Source: Flavobacterium rivuli WB 3.3-2 = DSM 21788 (GTDB taxonomy: Bacteria > Bacteroidota > Bacteroidia > Flavobacteriales > Flavobacteriaceae). From it: a stretch of 64,000 nt of DNA. The number at the start of each line of letters is the position of its first letter. Positions within the stretch are counted from its first letter, which is position 1. Shown here in pieces: positions 52,160 through 60,694 of the stretch. Below the pieces are notes generated by a model. The model made no database searches, was not told the origin of the DNA, and was given only the letters and a program-made list of their open reading frames with translations. Location of the stretch: contig NZ_KB899966.1 of assembly GCF_000378485.1 (NCBI RefSeq), positions 1 to 64,000 on the forward strand. Reading direction: 5' to 3'. Position numbers and translations under genes: made by a program.

Positions 52160-53440
52160 ATGAAACTCTGGGATAAAGGCATACCTACCGATAAAAAAAC
52201 CGACCTCTTTACTGTGGGCAATGACCGCGAACTCGACCTTGTGCTGGCCAGGTATGATGTTATAGGTTCTATGGCACATGCTAAAATGCTTGGGAAAACT
52301 GGATTGCTTACCCCTCAGGAAGCTGATGATCTGATAATTGCTTTACAGGATATTTTAGTTGACATTGAAAACGGGAATTTCACAATAGAAGATTCTTTTG
52401 AAGATGTACATAGTAAAGTAGAGTACCTGCTTATAGAAAAGTTAGGCGATACCGGTAAAAAAATACACGTAGCGCGTTCCCGTAATGACCAGGTTTTAAC
52501 TGATGTTCATCTTTATGTAAAGGCCGAATTGTTAACTATTAAAGCACAGGTAAAAGAATTATTCAATTTACTTATTGCATTAAGTAAGCAATACCAACAA
52601 ATTCTGTTACCGGGATATACGCATTTTCAGGTCGCTATGCCATCATCGTTTGGGATGTGGTTTTCGGCGTATGCTGAGAGCCTGATAGACGATGTTACAA
52701 TGCTTAATGCAGCACTTACGGTGGCTGATCAAAACCCGTTAGGATCGGCAGCGGGATATGGCAGCTCCTTCCCTATCGATCGTACTTTTACAACTCAGGA
52801 AATGGGGTTTGCAACATTAAAATACAATTCGGTTGCAGCACAAATGAGCCGTGGCAAGACCGAGAAAACAGCTGCTTTTGCAATGGCATCTGTAGCAGGA
52901 ACATTATCTAAACTGTCAATGGATATTTGTTTGTACCTGAGCCAGAATTTCAATTTCATAAGCCTGCCGCAGCATTTAACAACAGGCAGCAGCATTATGC
53001 CGCACAAAAAAAATCCGGATATTTTCGAGCTTATTCGCGGTAAATGCAATAAAATTCAGGCATTGCCGTATGAGCTAACCCTTATTACCAATAACCTGCC
53101 AAGCGGCTATCATAGGGAGTTTCAATTACTTAAAGAAGGATTATTTCCTGCGTTGCAAACCTTAAAGTCATGCCTTGAAATGGCTGTCTATTCGATTAAA
53201 GAAATCAAAGTAAACGAGCATATACTCGACGATAAAAAATACGACTACCTGTTTACTGTCGACAAACTTAATGAGCTGGTTACTGCCGGAGTGCCCTTTA
53301 GGGATGCCTACAAAATTGTAGGAGAACAGGTGGATAACGGCACATTTACATCGCCAAAGGCAACTGAACATACCCATGAAGGCAGTATAAATAATTTATG
53401 CCTTGATGAGATTGTGGCCAAGATGGAGAAGGTTTTGTAG
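52160..53440 (+). CDS. argH: Argininosuccinate lyase
   Basis: The 426-residue protein is a fumarase/aspartase-superfamily enzyme. 'HVARSRNDQVLTDVHLYVK', 'LPGYTHFQVAMPSSFGMWFSAYAE' and the signature 'TTGSSIMPHKKNPDIFELIRG' with the catalytic Ser are present. It releases arginine and fumarate and is the last enzyme of the pathway and of the operon. No clear terminator follows; instead a hairpin covers the next gene's start. Confidence 0.96.
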   Translation: MKLWDKGIPTDKKTDLFTVGNDRELDLVLARYDVIGSMAHAKMLGKTGLLTPQEADDLIIALQDILVDIENGNFTIEDSFEDVHSKVEYLLIEKLGDTGKKIHVARSRNDQVLTDVHLYVKAELLTIKAQVKELFNLLIALSKQYQQILLPGYTHFQVAMPSSFGMWFSAYAESLIDDVTMLNAALTVADQNPLGSAAGYGSSFPIDRTFTTQEMGFATLKYNSVAAQMSRGKTEKTAAFAMASVAGTLSKLSMDICLYLSQNFNFISLPQHLTTGSSIMPHKKNPDIFELIRGKCNKIQALPYELTLITNNLPSGYHREFQLLKEGLFPALQTLKSCLEMAVYSIKEIKVNEHILDDKKYDYLFTVDKLNELVTAGVPFRDAYKIVGEQVDNGTFTSPKATEHTHEGSINNLCLDEIVAKMEKVL

Positions 53441-53442
53441 TT

Positions 53443-53491
53443 TTTTTCATAACTTAACACCTTACCATTTAATGTATTAAGTTATGAAAAA
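53443..53491 (+). other. Hairpin enclosing the start codon of the thioredoxin-like gene
   Basis: TTTTTCATAACTTAA (53443-53457) is the exact complement of TTAAGTTATGAAAAA (53477-53491). The 15-bp stem includes the ATG at 53484 and the first Lys codon. If formed in readthrough RNA from argH it would block initiation. Confidence 0.55.
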
Positions 53492-54530
53492 TTTTATATT
53501 AATTATATTGGTATTTTTTTTCATCTCATGTAAAAAAGAGGATACATTATCATCAATATCTACGGAAAATAATGGAACTCAAATTGATGTAGAAATTACC
53601 TCTGATACTAAAGCTGATAGTATTATCGTTACTGATATTGAATACAAAAATTGGAAATCTTTTCCTGACCAGCCACAATTTACGGCACAATTTGATACAA
53701 ATGTGCCTCATCAATATATAATTGCATTTTATTTAAATGGCAAACCGTATACTAATGATAAAGAACTATGGCTTAACAATGGTAACCCAAAAGTAAAGCT
53801 ACATTTTAAAGATAAAAAAGTAGTAATTGATACTGTAGCCAACTCTCTAATTTATTATGAGTACTTTTCTTTTATTAAAAAACTGGATTCGTTAGATACT
53901 GATAATGATAGTATTTCCCGGAATAAATATTTATTAAATAAAATTGAAGAACATTTTAATGATTCATTTTCTAATCTTGTTGCTGCGAACTATTTAGGTT
54001 ATAATAGGTCTAATAGTAAGAATCTTAAAATCCTACTTAGCAAAATTGAAAAGCAGAGTAGTGATATAAAAAACTCAAATTCATCAGTCTACACGCAGTT
54101 AAAACAGTTACTTACTACTAAAAAGTTCAATCTTTCAGAATACTCGCTAATTAATACTAATGGCGATACAATTAAGCCTATTGTAAAACAGGACAAACTT
54201 TATCTTATAGATTTTTGGTTTGTAAGATGCCTTCCTTGTGCTGCCGATCATAAACTTATACAGCAGCGTATTAATGATTTCAAAAAGCATAATATTGAAG
54301 TTGTGGGTATTGCTAAAGAAAACTCATTTAAAAGCTGGGACAATTATCTTAAAAAGCACAATTATAACTGGACGAATTATAAAGAAATGATTCCGTTTAA
54401 AACTAATCCATCTGATAGTTTAGGGATTGATGTTTATCCCACTTATGTAATTGTAAACAGTAAAGGAGAAGTTGCATCTAAACGTTACAACTACGTTAAA
54501 GATGTATTTGAGGATTATCTCGATAAGTAA
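53484..54530 (+). CDS. Thioredoxin-like lipoprotein (TlpA/ResA type)
   Basis: The 348-residue protein has a lipoprotein signal 'MKNFILIILVFFFISC' (Cys16). The N-terminal half is Lys/Asp/Asn-rich and resembles DUF4369-like beta domains ('QFDTNVPHQYIIAFYLNGKPY'). The C-terminal thioredoxin fold has the redox pair C-L-P-C in 'DFWFVRCLPCAADHKLIQQ' (about 247-265), then 'DVYPTYVIVNSKGEV' with the cis-Pro. It likely reduces periplasmic disulfides. Base composition is more AT-rich than the arg genes. Confidence 0.85.
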   Translation: MKNFILIILVFFFISCKKEDTLSSISTENNGTQIDVEITSDTKADSIIVTDIEYKNWKSFPDQPQFTAQFDTNVPHQYIIAFYLNGKPYTNDKELWLNNGNPKVKLHFKDKKVVIDTVANSLIYYEYFSFIKKLDSLDTDNDSISRNKYLLNKIEEHFNDSFSNLVAANYLGYNRSNSKNLKILLSKIEKQSSDIKNSNSSVYTQLKQLLTTKKFNLSEYSLINTNGDTIKPIVKQDKLYLIDFWFVRCLPCAADHKLIQQRINDFKKHNIEVVGIAKENSFKSWDNYLKKHNYNWTNYKEMIPFKTNPSDSLGIDVYPTYVIVNSKGEVASKRYNYVKDVFEDYLDK

Positions 54531-54647
54531 ACGTACTCAGTTTTGCCAATGGACTCAACATTAAATATATTGTAAAGTGCTCAAAAACCTGATTATCATT
54601 TAAGAAAAGCGTAACAGGCAGGTACTTAAAAAACCAACTTTTTTTAG

Positions 54648-54655
54648 TAAATTTG
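54648..54655 (+). promoter_or_regulatory. -7 element of the aguB promoter
   Basis: TAAATTTG matches TAnnTTTG, 25 bases ahead of the aguB start. A -33 TTTG at the standard distance is not evident. Confidence 0.5.
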
Positions 54656-54679
54656 CGGCTTAAATTTTATGTAACTGTC

Positions 54680-55555
54680 ATGGGAAAAGTAAAAATTGGA
54701 TTGGTACAAATGAGCTGTGTTAAAGACAAGCAGCCCAACATGGATAAAGCAATTAAAGAAATTCGTAAAGCTGCTGCACAAGGCGCAAACATTATATGCC
54801 TTCAGGAGTTATTTACTTCCTTATATTTTTGTGATGTAGAAGATTATGAGAACTTTAAGCTGGCAGAGGCAATACCCGGTCCCTCTACAGAAGCGCTTAG
54901 TGCTGTAGCCAAAGAGCTTAACGTTGTAATAATTGCTTCGCTTTTTGAAAAACGTGCCGAGGGGCTTTATCACAATACTACTGCTGTGCTTGATGCAGAT
55001 GGTACGTATCTTGGTAAGTACCGAAAAATGCACATTCCGGATGATCCGGCTTTCTACGAAAAATTCTATTTTACCCCGGGCGACCTGGGTTATAAAGTAT
55101 TCCAAACAAAATTTGCTAAGATTGGTGTGCTTATTTGCTGGGATCAGTGGTATCCTGAAGCAAGCCGCATCACAGCACTTATGGGGGCCGAGGTTATGTT
55201 CTACCCTACCGCTATTGGCTGGGCAACAAGCCAGGACGAAGATACCAACAAGGAACAATATGATGCTTGGCAAACCATTCAGCGTTCGCATGCCGTTGCA
55301 AATGGCGTACACGTTGTTAGCGTTAACCGCGTAGGCTTTGAGCAGGATGGCGACATGAAATTTTGGGGTGGCAGCTTTGTGGCAAACCCACAAGGTAAAT
55401 TACTATACTTAGGATCTCATGAGAACGAAGAAACAACTGTTGTTGATATAGATACTAATGCTACTGACCATTACCGCACGCACTGGCCATTCCTTCGCGA
55501 CCGAAGGATTGACAGCTACCAGCCTATTACAAAACGATATTTAGACGGAGATTAA
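54680..55555 (+). CDS. aguB: N-carbamoylputrescine amidohydrolase
   Basis: The protein has 291 residues from the ATG at 54680. The nitrilase fold has Glu in 'NIICLQELFTSLYFC', Lys in 'LGKYRKMHIPDDP' and Cys153 in 'IGVLICWDQWYPEASR'. 'FYFTPGDLGY' and 'FWGGSFVANPQGKLL' are typical of AguB. It converts N-carbamoylputrescine to putrescine, CO2 and ammonia. The adjacent agmatine deiminase makes its substrate, which confirms the call. Confidence 0.95.
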   Translation: MGKVKIGLVQMSCVKDKQPNMDKAIKEIRKAAAQGANIICLQELFTSLYFCDVEDYENFKLAEAIPGPSTEALSAVAKELNVVIIASLFEKRAEGLYHNTTAVLDADGTYLGKYRKMHIPDDPAFYEKFYFTPGDLGYKVFQTKFAKIGVLICWDQWYPEASRITALMGAEVMFYPTAIGWATSQDEDTNKEQYDAWQTIQRSHAVANGVHVVSVNRVGFEQDGDMKFWGGSFVANPQGKLLYLGSHENEETTVVDIDTNATDHYRTHWPFLRDRRIDSYQPITKRYLDGD

Positions 55556-55608
55556 TCTTTGTTAGAAGTTTAAAGTTTTAGGTTATTCATAATTGTTTCA
55601 ATTTTACA

Positions 55609-56679
55609 ATGATATTAAACACAGCACAAACCCCCAAATCTTTGGGATTCCATTTTCCGGCAGAGTTTGAAAGACAAAGAGCGCTATGGTTATCATGGCC
55701 GCACAAAGAGGCTTCATGGCCCGGAAAACTGCACCTTATATATAAACCATACTGCGAATTTATACTACAGGTTTCACGCCACCAGAAAGTATGCATTAAT
55801 GTAGGCGATGCTGCAATGCAACAGTTTGCACTATCTCAAATTGAGAAGTTTGCACCGCTTGTTCCGGTAGCACAATTAAATGAAATTTCATTTTACCTGC
55901 ACCCTACCAATGATGCATGGTGTCGCGACCATGGCCCTGCATTTTTAGTAAACAAAACTACAAACGAAAAAGCAATTGTTGACTGGGGATATAATGCATG
56001 GGGCGATAAATACCCTCCGTATGACCTGGACGATGTAATACCTACCCGTATAGGCGAAGCACTTGGGCTTAAAGTATTTAATCCGGGTATTGTTATGGAA
56101 GGCGGCAGTGTAGAGTTTAATGGTAAAGGAACTTTACTAACCACTACGGCTTGTTTACTTAATAAAAACCGTAATCCGCATTTAACGCAATCTCAAATAG
56201 AGGAATACCTTATACAATATTATGGTGTAGAGCATATACTATGGCTTGGCGATGGTATTGTAGGCGATGATACTGATGGCCACATTGATGATATTACCCG
56301 TTTTGTAAACGAAGACACAGTTGTTACTGTTGTAGAACATCATAAGAATGATGATAATTACGAGCTGTTGCAGGAAAATTTAAAAAGCCTGCACACCATG
56401 CGCCTGCAGGATGGTAAACAGCTTAATGTTATTGAACTTCCAATGCCTAGAGCAGTAGTTTACGAAGACCAAAGGTTGCCGGCATCTTATGCTAATTTTT
56501 ATATAGCTAACGAGACCGTTATTGTGCCAACTTTCCGTGATACAGAAAATGACACTAAAGCTCTTGATATTTTGCAGGATTGTTTTAAAAGCCGTGAAAT
56601 TATAGGCATAGATTCGACGGATCTTATTTGGGGGTTAGGCAGCTTTCATTGTCTTAGCCAGCAGGAACCGTCTATTTAG
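55609..56679 (+). CDS. aguA: Agmatine deiminase
   Basis: The 356-residue peptidyl-arginine-deiminase-fold enzyme has 'ALWLSWPHKEASWPGK', 'DAWCRDHGPAFLV', 'DTDGHIDDITRFV' and the nucleophile Cys348 in 'GLGSFHCLSQQ'. It hydrolyses agmatine to N-carbamoylputrescine. With aguB 53 bases upstream it completes putrescine formation from agmatine; the arginine decarboxylase is not in the window. Confidence 0.96.
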   Translation: MILNTAQTPKSLGFHFPAEFERQRALWLSWPHKEASWPGKLHLIYKPYCEFILQVSRHQKVCINVGDAAMQQFALSQIEKFAPLVPVAQLNEISFYLHPTNDAWCRDHGPAFLVNKTTNEKAIVDWGYNAWGDKYPPYDLDDVIPTRIGEALGLKVFNPGIVMEGGSVEFNGKGTLLTTTACLLNKNRNPHLTQSQIEEYLIQYYGVEHILWLGDGIVGDDTDGHIDDITRFVNEDTVVTVVEHHKNDDNYELLQENLKSLHTMRLQDGKQLNVIELPMPRAVVYEDQRLPASYANFYIANETVIVPTFRDTENDTKALDILQDCFKSREIIGIDSTDLIWGLGSFHCLSQQEPSI

Positions 56680-56763
56680 TTAGCAGTATTCAGTTACAGT
56701 AGGCAGCAGCTTCACTCTTAAAAAGTAAACAGTTTTAGTCGCAATAATCACGCAAAGTGCTGA

Positions 56764-57084
56764 TTACTGTGACTGTGACTGAGTCTGAAAACTTAAAATT
56801 GTTCGTATAATATCATCCTTCGGTACAACGCCTGATTGCCTCCATAACATTTTTCCGTTCTGGAAAAGCATGAGCGTAGGCACTCCTTTTACCTGAAATT
56901 GTGGAGTAGACATTAATGCCTGATTTTTGTCTACATCTACTTTTATAATTTTTATTTTATCGCCCAGGCTTTCCTTTACGTCTTTAAGTATAGGAGCCAT
57001 CATTTGGCATGGGCCACACCAGGTTGCAAAAAAATCTATAAGCACAGGTTCTGAACTATTTATAAGGGTAGAAAAGCTATTCAT
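56764..57084 (-). CDS. Thioredoxin
   Basis: The 106-residue classical thioredoxin fold has W-C-G-P-C in 'FFATWCGPCQMMAPILKDV' and the cis-Pro in 'VKGVPTLMLFQNGK'. There is no signal peptide, so it is cytoplasmic. The odd end 'FQTQSQSQ' comes from a short tandem of GACTGT/GACTGA-like repeats at the stop codon (56764-56785). It is convergent with aguA. Confidence 0.93.
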   Translation of the reverse strand: MNSFSTLINSSEPVLIDFFATWCGPCQMMAPILKDVKESLGDKIKIIKVDVDKNQALMSTPQFQVKGVPTLMLFQNGKMLWRQSGVVPKDDIIRTILSFQTQSQSQ

Positions 57085-57253
57085 ATCTGATAATTTTATT
57101 TAAAATTAGTAAATTCCGATTAGACATTTACCACGTTAAGATAAAATTATAATGTTCATAATTGTTAGTTAAACCTATCTTATAGAATTGGTAACACTAA
57201 TTTTTACAATAGTTTTTTTCCTACTTTTAACGCAAACAAACAGAAATTGCGCC

Positions 57254-58828
57254 ATGAAAAAAACACATTTTATAGTAGCCTTTATTTTAGGATGTACGCT
57301 GCTTACTACCTCTTGTAAGAAAAAAGATGGAGAAGTAACGGATAACACCGAAGTACATGACCATGATGAAGCTACAATACCATTAGACACCACTAAAATT
57401 ACTGCTTTCTTTGTAAAACACCCCGATTTTAAGCAGTTTGAGCAAGAGGTAAAAAAATTATACTCTAAACACAATCATTATGTATGGCAGGATAAGGGCG
57501 GACTTATAGAGTTTGCAGATGTGGTTCATAATAAAGTAAATCAGCTTGATAACGAAGGACTTGAGGTTAAGGTTCCTTATAAAGATGAGTTAAATGCCAT
57601 TTTTGATGATGCTAAGAGCAAACCCGATACTGATAGTGAGCTGCTTATTAGCTCGATGTATTTTTTTTATGCTAAAAGAGTACTTGAAGGACTTGATCCA
57701 AGTAAAAGTAAAGAAACAGGATGGTACCTGCCGCGTGACAGGGTAGATTATGTGGCATATCTTGATACGTTAATGAAAGACCCTAAGCTGATTAAGCGTG
57801 ATGAATCGGAACTTTTTAGCCAGTACTATAACCTGCGTAAAGGTTTACAAAAATATCGCGATATTGAAAAAAAAGGCGGATGGGGAACCATTGCACTTAA
57901 TGAAGGTGTAAAATCATTGAAAGAAGGCGATTCGGCTGCGGCTATTGTACAAATACGTAAAAGGCTTACACTTGAAGGATACCTTAAAAGTGATTCGGGA
58001 AAATCAGTATTTGATACAGACCTTGCCGGTGGGCTTAAAGCCTATGAGGAAAAGCATAACCGCGTTTTTGATGGTAAAATAGGCCCTGCTATAGTTACAG
58101 AAATGAATATGCCGGTAGCACAGCTAATAAAAACCATATCGATAAACATGGAACGTTGCCGATGGATATCTCCTAAAATGGATAAAGCTCCAGAGGTTAT
58201 AGCGGTTAATATACCATCTTACAGGCTGGTTTATTTTAAAAGTGGTAAGCCCGTATTTACATCTAAGGTTGTTGTGGGTAAAGAACTTAATAAAACGGTT
58301 GTATTTAGCGGACAAATGAGTTACCTTAATTTTGCGCCTTACTGGAATATCCCTACCAGCATTTTAAACAAAGAAATTAAACCTGGTATTGCTAAAAACC
58401 CTAACTATCTTGCCAAACACAATATGGAGTGGAACGGTAATATGGTGCGCCAGAAACCGGGTGGGCAAAACTCCTTAGGTAAAGTAAAATTTATGTTCCC
58501 AAATACTAATAATATTTACCTGCACGATACACCGGCCAAAAGTCTTTTTAATAAAGACGACAGGGCTTTTAGCCACGGCTGTGTACGCGTAGAAAAAGCC
58601 CGCGACCTTGCCATTATGATTACTAAAGAAGATGGAAACTGGACAGAAGCAAAAGTTGATAAAGCCATGAATGCGGGTAAAGAAAGTACTTACGTACTTA
58701 AAAAGAAAATACCGGTATACATTGCCTATTTTACTGCATGGGCAGATGAAAATGGGAATGTAGCTTTCTTTGAAGACATTTACAAACGCGACAATAGATT
58801 ATCAGGCTTGCTTTATGCATCAAAATAG
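57254..58828 (+). CDS. L,D-transpeptidase lipoprotein (YcbB-like)
   Basis: The protein has 524 residues from the ATG at 57254, giving a lipoprotein signal 'MKKTHFIVAFILGCTLLTTSC'. A helical N-terminal domain (about 50-220) and a peptidoglycan-binding domain ('IVQIRKRLTLEGYLKSDSG', 'GPAIVTEMNMPV') follow. The YkuD catalytic domain has 'FSHGCVRVEKA' with nucleophile Cys443. It forms 3-3 cross-links in peptidoglycan or attaches proteins to it. Anchoring in the envelope is predicted from the lipobox. Confidence 0.92.
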   Translation: MKKTHFIVAFILGCTLLTTSCKKKDGEVTDNTEVHDHDEATIPLDTTKITAFFVKHPDFKQFEQEVKKLYSKHNHYVWQDKGGLIEFADVVHNKVNQLDNEGLEVKVPYKDELNAIFDDAKSKPDTDSELLISSMYFFYAKRVLEGLDPSKSKETGWYLPRDRVDYVAYLDTLMKDPKLIKRDESELFSQYYNLRKGLQKYRDIEKKGGWGTIALNEGVKSLKEGDSAAAIVQIRKRLTLEGYLKSDSGKSVFDTDLAGGLKAYEEKHNRVFDGKIGPAIVTEMNMPVAQLIKTISINMERCRWISPKMDKAPEVIAVNIPSYRLVYFKSGKPVFTSKVVVGKELNKTVVFSGQMSYLNFAPYWNIPTSILNKEIKPGIAKNPNYLAKHNMEWNGNMVRQKPGGQNSLGKVKFMFPNTNNIYLHDTPAKSLFNKDDRAFSHGCVRVEKARDLAIMITKEDGNWTEAKVDKAMNAGKESTYVLKKKIPVYIAYFTAWADENGNVAFFEDIYKRDNRLSGLLYASK

Positions 58829-58864
58829 AATAATGCTTTAACTCAGCCTACTAAAAAAATAAAA

Positions 58865-58906
58865 AGGTTATTCCTTAATGCGATGCATTGGGTTTAACCT
58901 GTTTTT
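58865..58906. terminator. Bidirectional terminator between convergent genes
   Basis: AGGTTA/TAACCT outer stem with inner AATGC-GAT-GCATT stem, flanked by A-tract on the left and T-rich sequence on the right. It could serve both the L,D-transpeptidase and the NlpC/P60 gene. Confidence 0.65.
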
Positions 58907-58957
58907 ATTTATGTTATATAATGTATTATCTTATGTCTGTATTCAGACGTTTTTCAG

Positions 58958-59473
58958 CTAAAGTTTCAGCGGATCTATACATTTATAGAACCTCCTGGTG
59001 TATTGGTCACTGCCTAATTCACTTATTGTCACAGCCATTTCTTTGCCTGATGATGCATGGATAAATTTAGATTTCATACCATTGGCTTCGCATACTATAC
59101 CCACATGCCCAACAGATTTACTGTCTCTGTACCCATAAAATACCAACACATCCCCTACTTTAAATTCTTCAGGTTTTAACGGTTTTCCAACTTTTGAAAA
59201 CCCCGATGAACTTCTTGGAAGTTCAATGTCAAAATTTTTAAAAACAAAATTCACAAAGCCGGAACAGTCAAAACCTTTTTGTGGGCTGCCACCTGCATAA
59301 CAGTATTTAGTACCCATGTATTTTTTTGCAAATGCAATTATAGAATCGCGCTGAATATCATCGGCAGATATTGCAGACGATACTATATTAGTTTTTACAG
59401 GTTTTGCCTCTTCCCTGCACGAAAAAAATGCGATGCCTGCCAATAGTAAAATAGTGTGTTGTAATAACTTCAT
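58958..59473 (-). CDS. NlpC/P60 (C40) peptidase lipoprotein
   Basis: The protein has 171 residues from the ATG at 59473, with a lipoprotein signal 'LLQHTILLLAGIAFFSC'. The C40 domain has the nucleophile in 'KGFDCSGFVNFVF', His in 'SVGHVGIVCE' and the third residue in 'FIHASSG'. It is expected to cut gamma-D-glutamyl peptide bonds in peptidoglycan. It lies convergent with an L,D-transpeptidase, so two wall enzymes are neighbours. Confidence 0.92.
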   Translation of the reverse strand: MKLLQHTILLLAGIAFFSCREEAKPVKTNIVSSAISADDIQRDSIIAFAKKYMGTKYCYAGGSPQKGFDCSGFVNFVFKNFDIELPRSSSGFSKVGKPLKPEEFKVGDVLVFYGYRDSKSVGHVGIVCEANGMKSKFIHASSGKEMAVTISELGSDQYTRRFYKCIDPLKL

Positions 59474-59599
59474 AAAAGCGAAGATAACAAAACACATTTT
59501 TTAAGTAGTAAATAAATGTGGGTTTAACGCTTAAAAACAATTATTACCTATTAAGTACCCTATATAGTAATAATATAAAAATGATGGGTTTTTATTTAA

Positions 59600-59634
59600 A
59601 AAGAAAAATCCCACAACCATTATAGTGTGAGATT
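59600..59634 (-). terminator. Terminator of the mdaB-ygiN pair
   Basis: A 9-bp stem (59607-59615 with 59626-59634, one G-U pair) is followed on the minus strand by T, 52 bases past the monooxygenase stop. Confidence 0.75.
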
Positions 59635-59685
59635 ATTGTTTAGCAAATAATTTAAAACTATTGGCTAACCATCTATGCTATGTAA

Positions 59686-59982
59686 TTATTTTATTTTATT
59701 TGTAATGTAAATTCCCGGTCCCTCAAGTAATAAAGGCTCAGCTTCCTTAATAAATTTAAGAATATGAGGTGTTTTATTGTGCGCTTCCAGTTCTTCTGCG
59801 CTACGCCATATTTCATGAAAAATAAAAATGTTAGGTTCGTCTACTGCCTGATGCAGGTCGTATTGCAGGCATGCAGCTTCGGTTCGCGATCCTTTTACAA
59901 GCTCCTCTAAAACAGCTTTCATTTCGGCTACTTTATCAGTCTTGCTTTTTATTATTGCGGTTAATGGTATCATAATGTTCAA
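59686..59982 (-). CDS. Antibiotic biosynthesis monooxygenase-domain protein (YgiN-like)
   Basis: The 98-residue ABM ferredoxin-like fold has 'ITPLTAIIKSKTDKV'-type strand 1 (here 'IPLTAIIKSKTDKVAEM'), 'EAACLQYDLHQAVDEPNIFIFHEIWRSAEELEAHNKTPHI'. It is two bases downstream of the mdaB-like gene. In E. coli, ygiN (quinol monooxygenase) also neighbours mdaB, and the pair is proposed to form a quinone redox cycle. The same role is inferred here. Confidence 0.88.
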   Translation of the reverse strand: MNIMIPLTAIIKSKTDKVAEMKAVLEELVKGSRTEAACLQYDLHQAVDEPNIFIFHEIWRSAEELEAHNKTPHILKFIKEAEPLLLEGPGIYITNKIK

Positions 59983-59984
59983 TT

Positions 59985-60593
59985 TTATAGTGTTACTTGT
60001 GTACCTAAAAAAACTTCTGTTAAGTGGTTCTTGTACAGTTGCATATCGCGTACAATATCGGCATTTTTTTCTATATCATGAAAGTGTATGCCCGGCAAAG
60101 GTTCCATACCTGTAAAAGCATTCATACGATGAAACCCAAAAAGCGGGCCTTCATCTACACTATGTTCATTAAAGAATTCCCCCGGCAGCGTAAAAGCTTC
60201 TTTAGGAGCATTCCATGATGTGGTAACCATATATTTACGCCCCTGCATAGTACCGCCTGTGCCGTAATTTATGGCAGGATTAGAGCGCGATCGGCCGTCG
60301 CTGTTATAAATACCTTTAGCATGGCCTTCGGTAAAAACAACATCTATATATTTTTTAAAATTGTGTGGTAGCTGAAACCACCATATTGGGGTATGGTAAA
60401 TTACTACATCTGCCCAAACGTATTTTGCAACTTCTTCGGCGGCATCATATCCCGAACTAATATTAGTTATCTTAACTTCAAAATCACTGTGGTTACTAAA
60501 AAAAGCAAATGTTTCGGCAGCCACAGTATCGTTAAATTTTCCACCGGAATGGCCAAACTCCTGTCCACCATTTATTATAAATATCTTTGTCAT
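59985..60593 (-). CDS. mdaB: NAD(P)H:quinone oxidoreductase, MdaB-like flavodoxin fold
   Basis: The 202-residue protein starts 'KIFIINGGQEFGHSGGKFNDTV' (FMN/FAD phosphate loop). 'ADVVIYHTPIWWFQLPHNFKKYIDVVF' is the conserved active-site segment of MdaB. 'YGTGGTMQGRKYMVTTSWNAP' and 'LPGIHFHDIEKNADI' complete it. It reduces quinones by two electrons, avoiding semiquinone. It is transcribed with the YgiN-like gene and diverges from a LysR regulator. Confidence 0.9.
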   Translation of the reverse strand: MTKIFIINGGQEFGHSGGKFNDTVAAETFAFFSNHSDFEVKITNISSGYDAAEEVAKYVWADVVIYHTPIWWFQLPHNFKKYIDVVFTEGHAKGIYNSDGRSRSNPAINYGTGGTMQGRKYMVTTSWNAPKEAFTLPGEFFNEHSVDEGPLFGFHRMNAFTGMEPLPGIHFHDIEKNADIVRDMQLYKNHLTEVFLGTQVTL

Positions 60594-60618
60594 AATTATT
60601 TGATCATTTTTTATAATG

Positions 60619-60626
60619 CAAATTTA
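60619..60626 (-). promoter_or_regulatory. -7 element of the mdaB promoter
   Basis: Reads TAAATTTG on the minus strand, 25 bases before the mdaB start codon. Confidence 0.5.
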
Positions 60627-60662
60627 CAACGCAATAAACTATTATTAAAATAACATAATTTA

Positions 60663-60670
60663 TACCTTTG
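60663..60670 (+). promoter_or_regulatory. -7 element of the LysR regulator promoter
   Basis: TACCTTTG, a perfect TAnnTTTG, 24 bases before the regulator start. The divergent -7 elements are about 37 bases apart, leaving room for one shared operator. Confidence 0.55.
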
Positions 60671-60694
60671 CATCATAATTATAATAGTTACGTT

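Noticed and set aside
54821-55393. 190-codon minus-strand frame inside aguB
   Set aside because: Antisense shadow of a nitrilase gene with all catalytic residues; Cys/Asn-rich composition without domain features.
56740-56790. Tandem GACTGT repeats at the thioredoxin stop as a phase-variable tract
   Set aside because: Only about three short imperfect units at the very C-terminus; changes would alter a few tail residues and not switch the gene.
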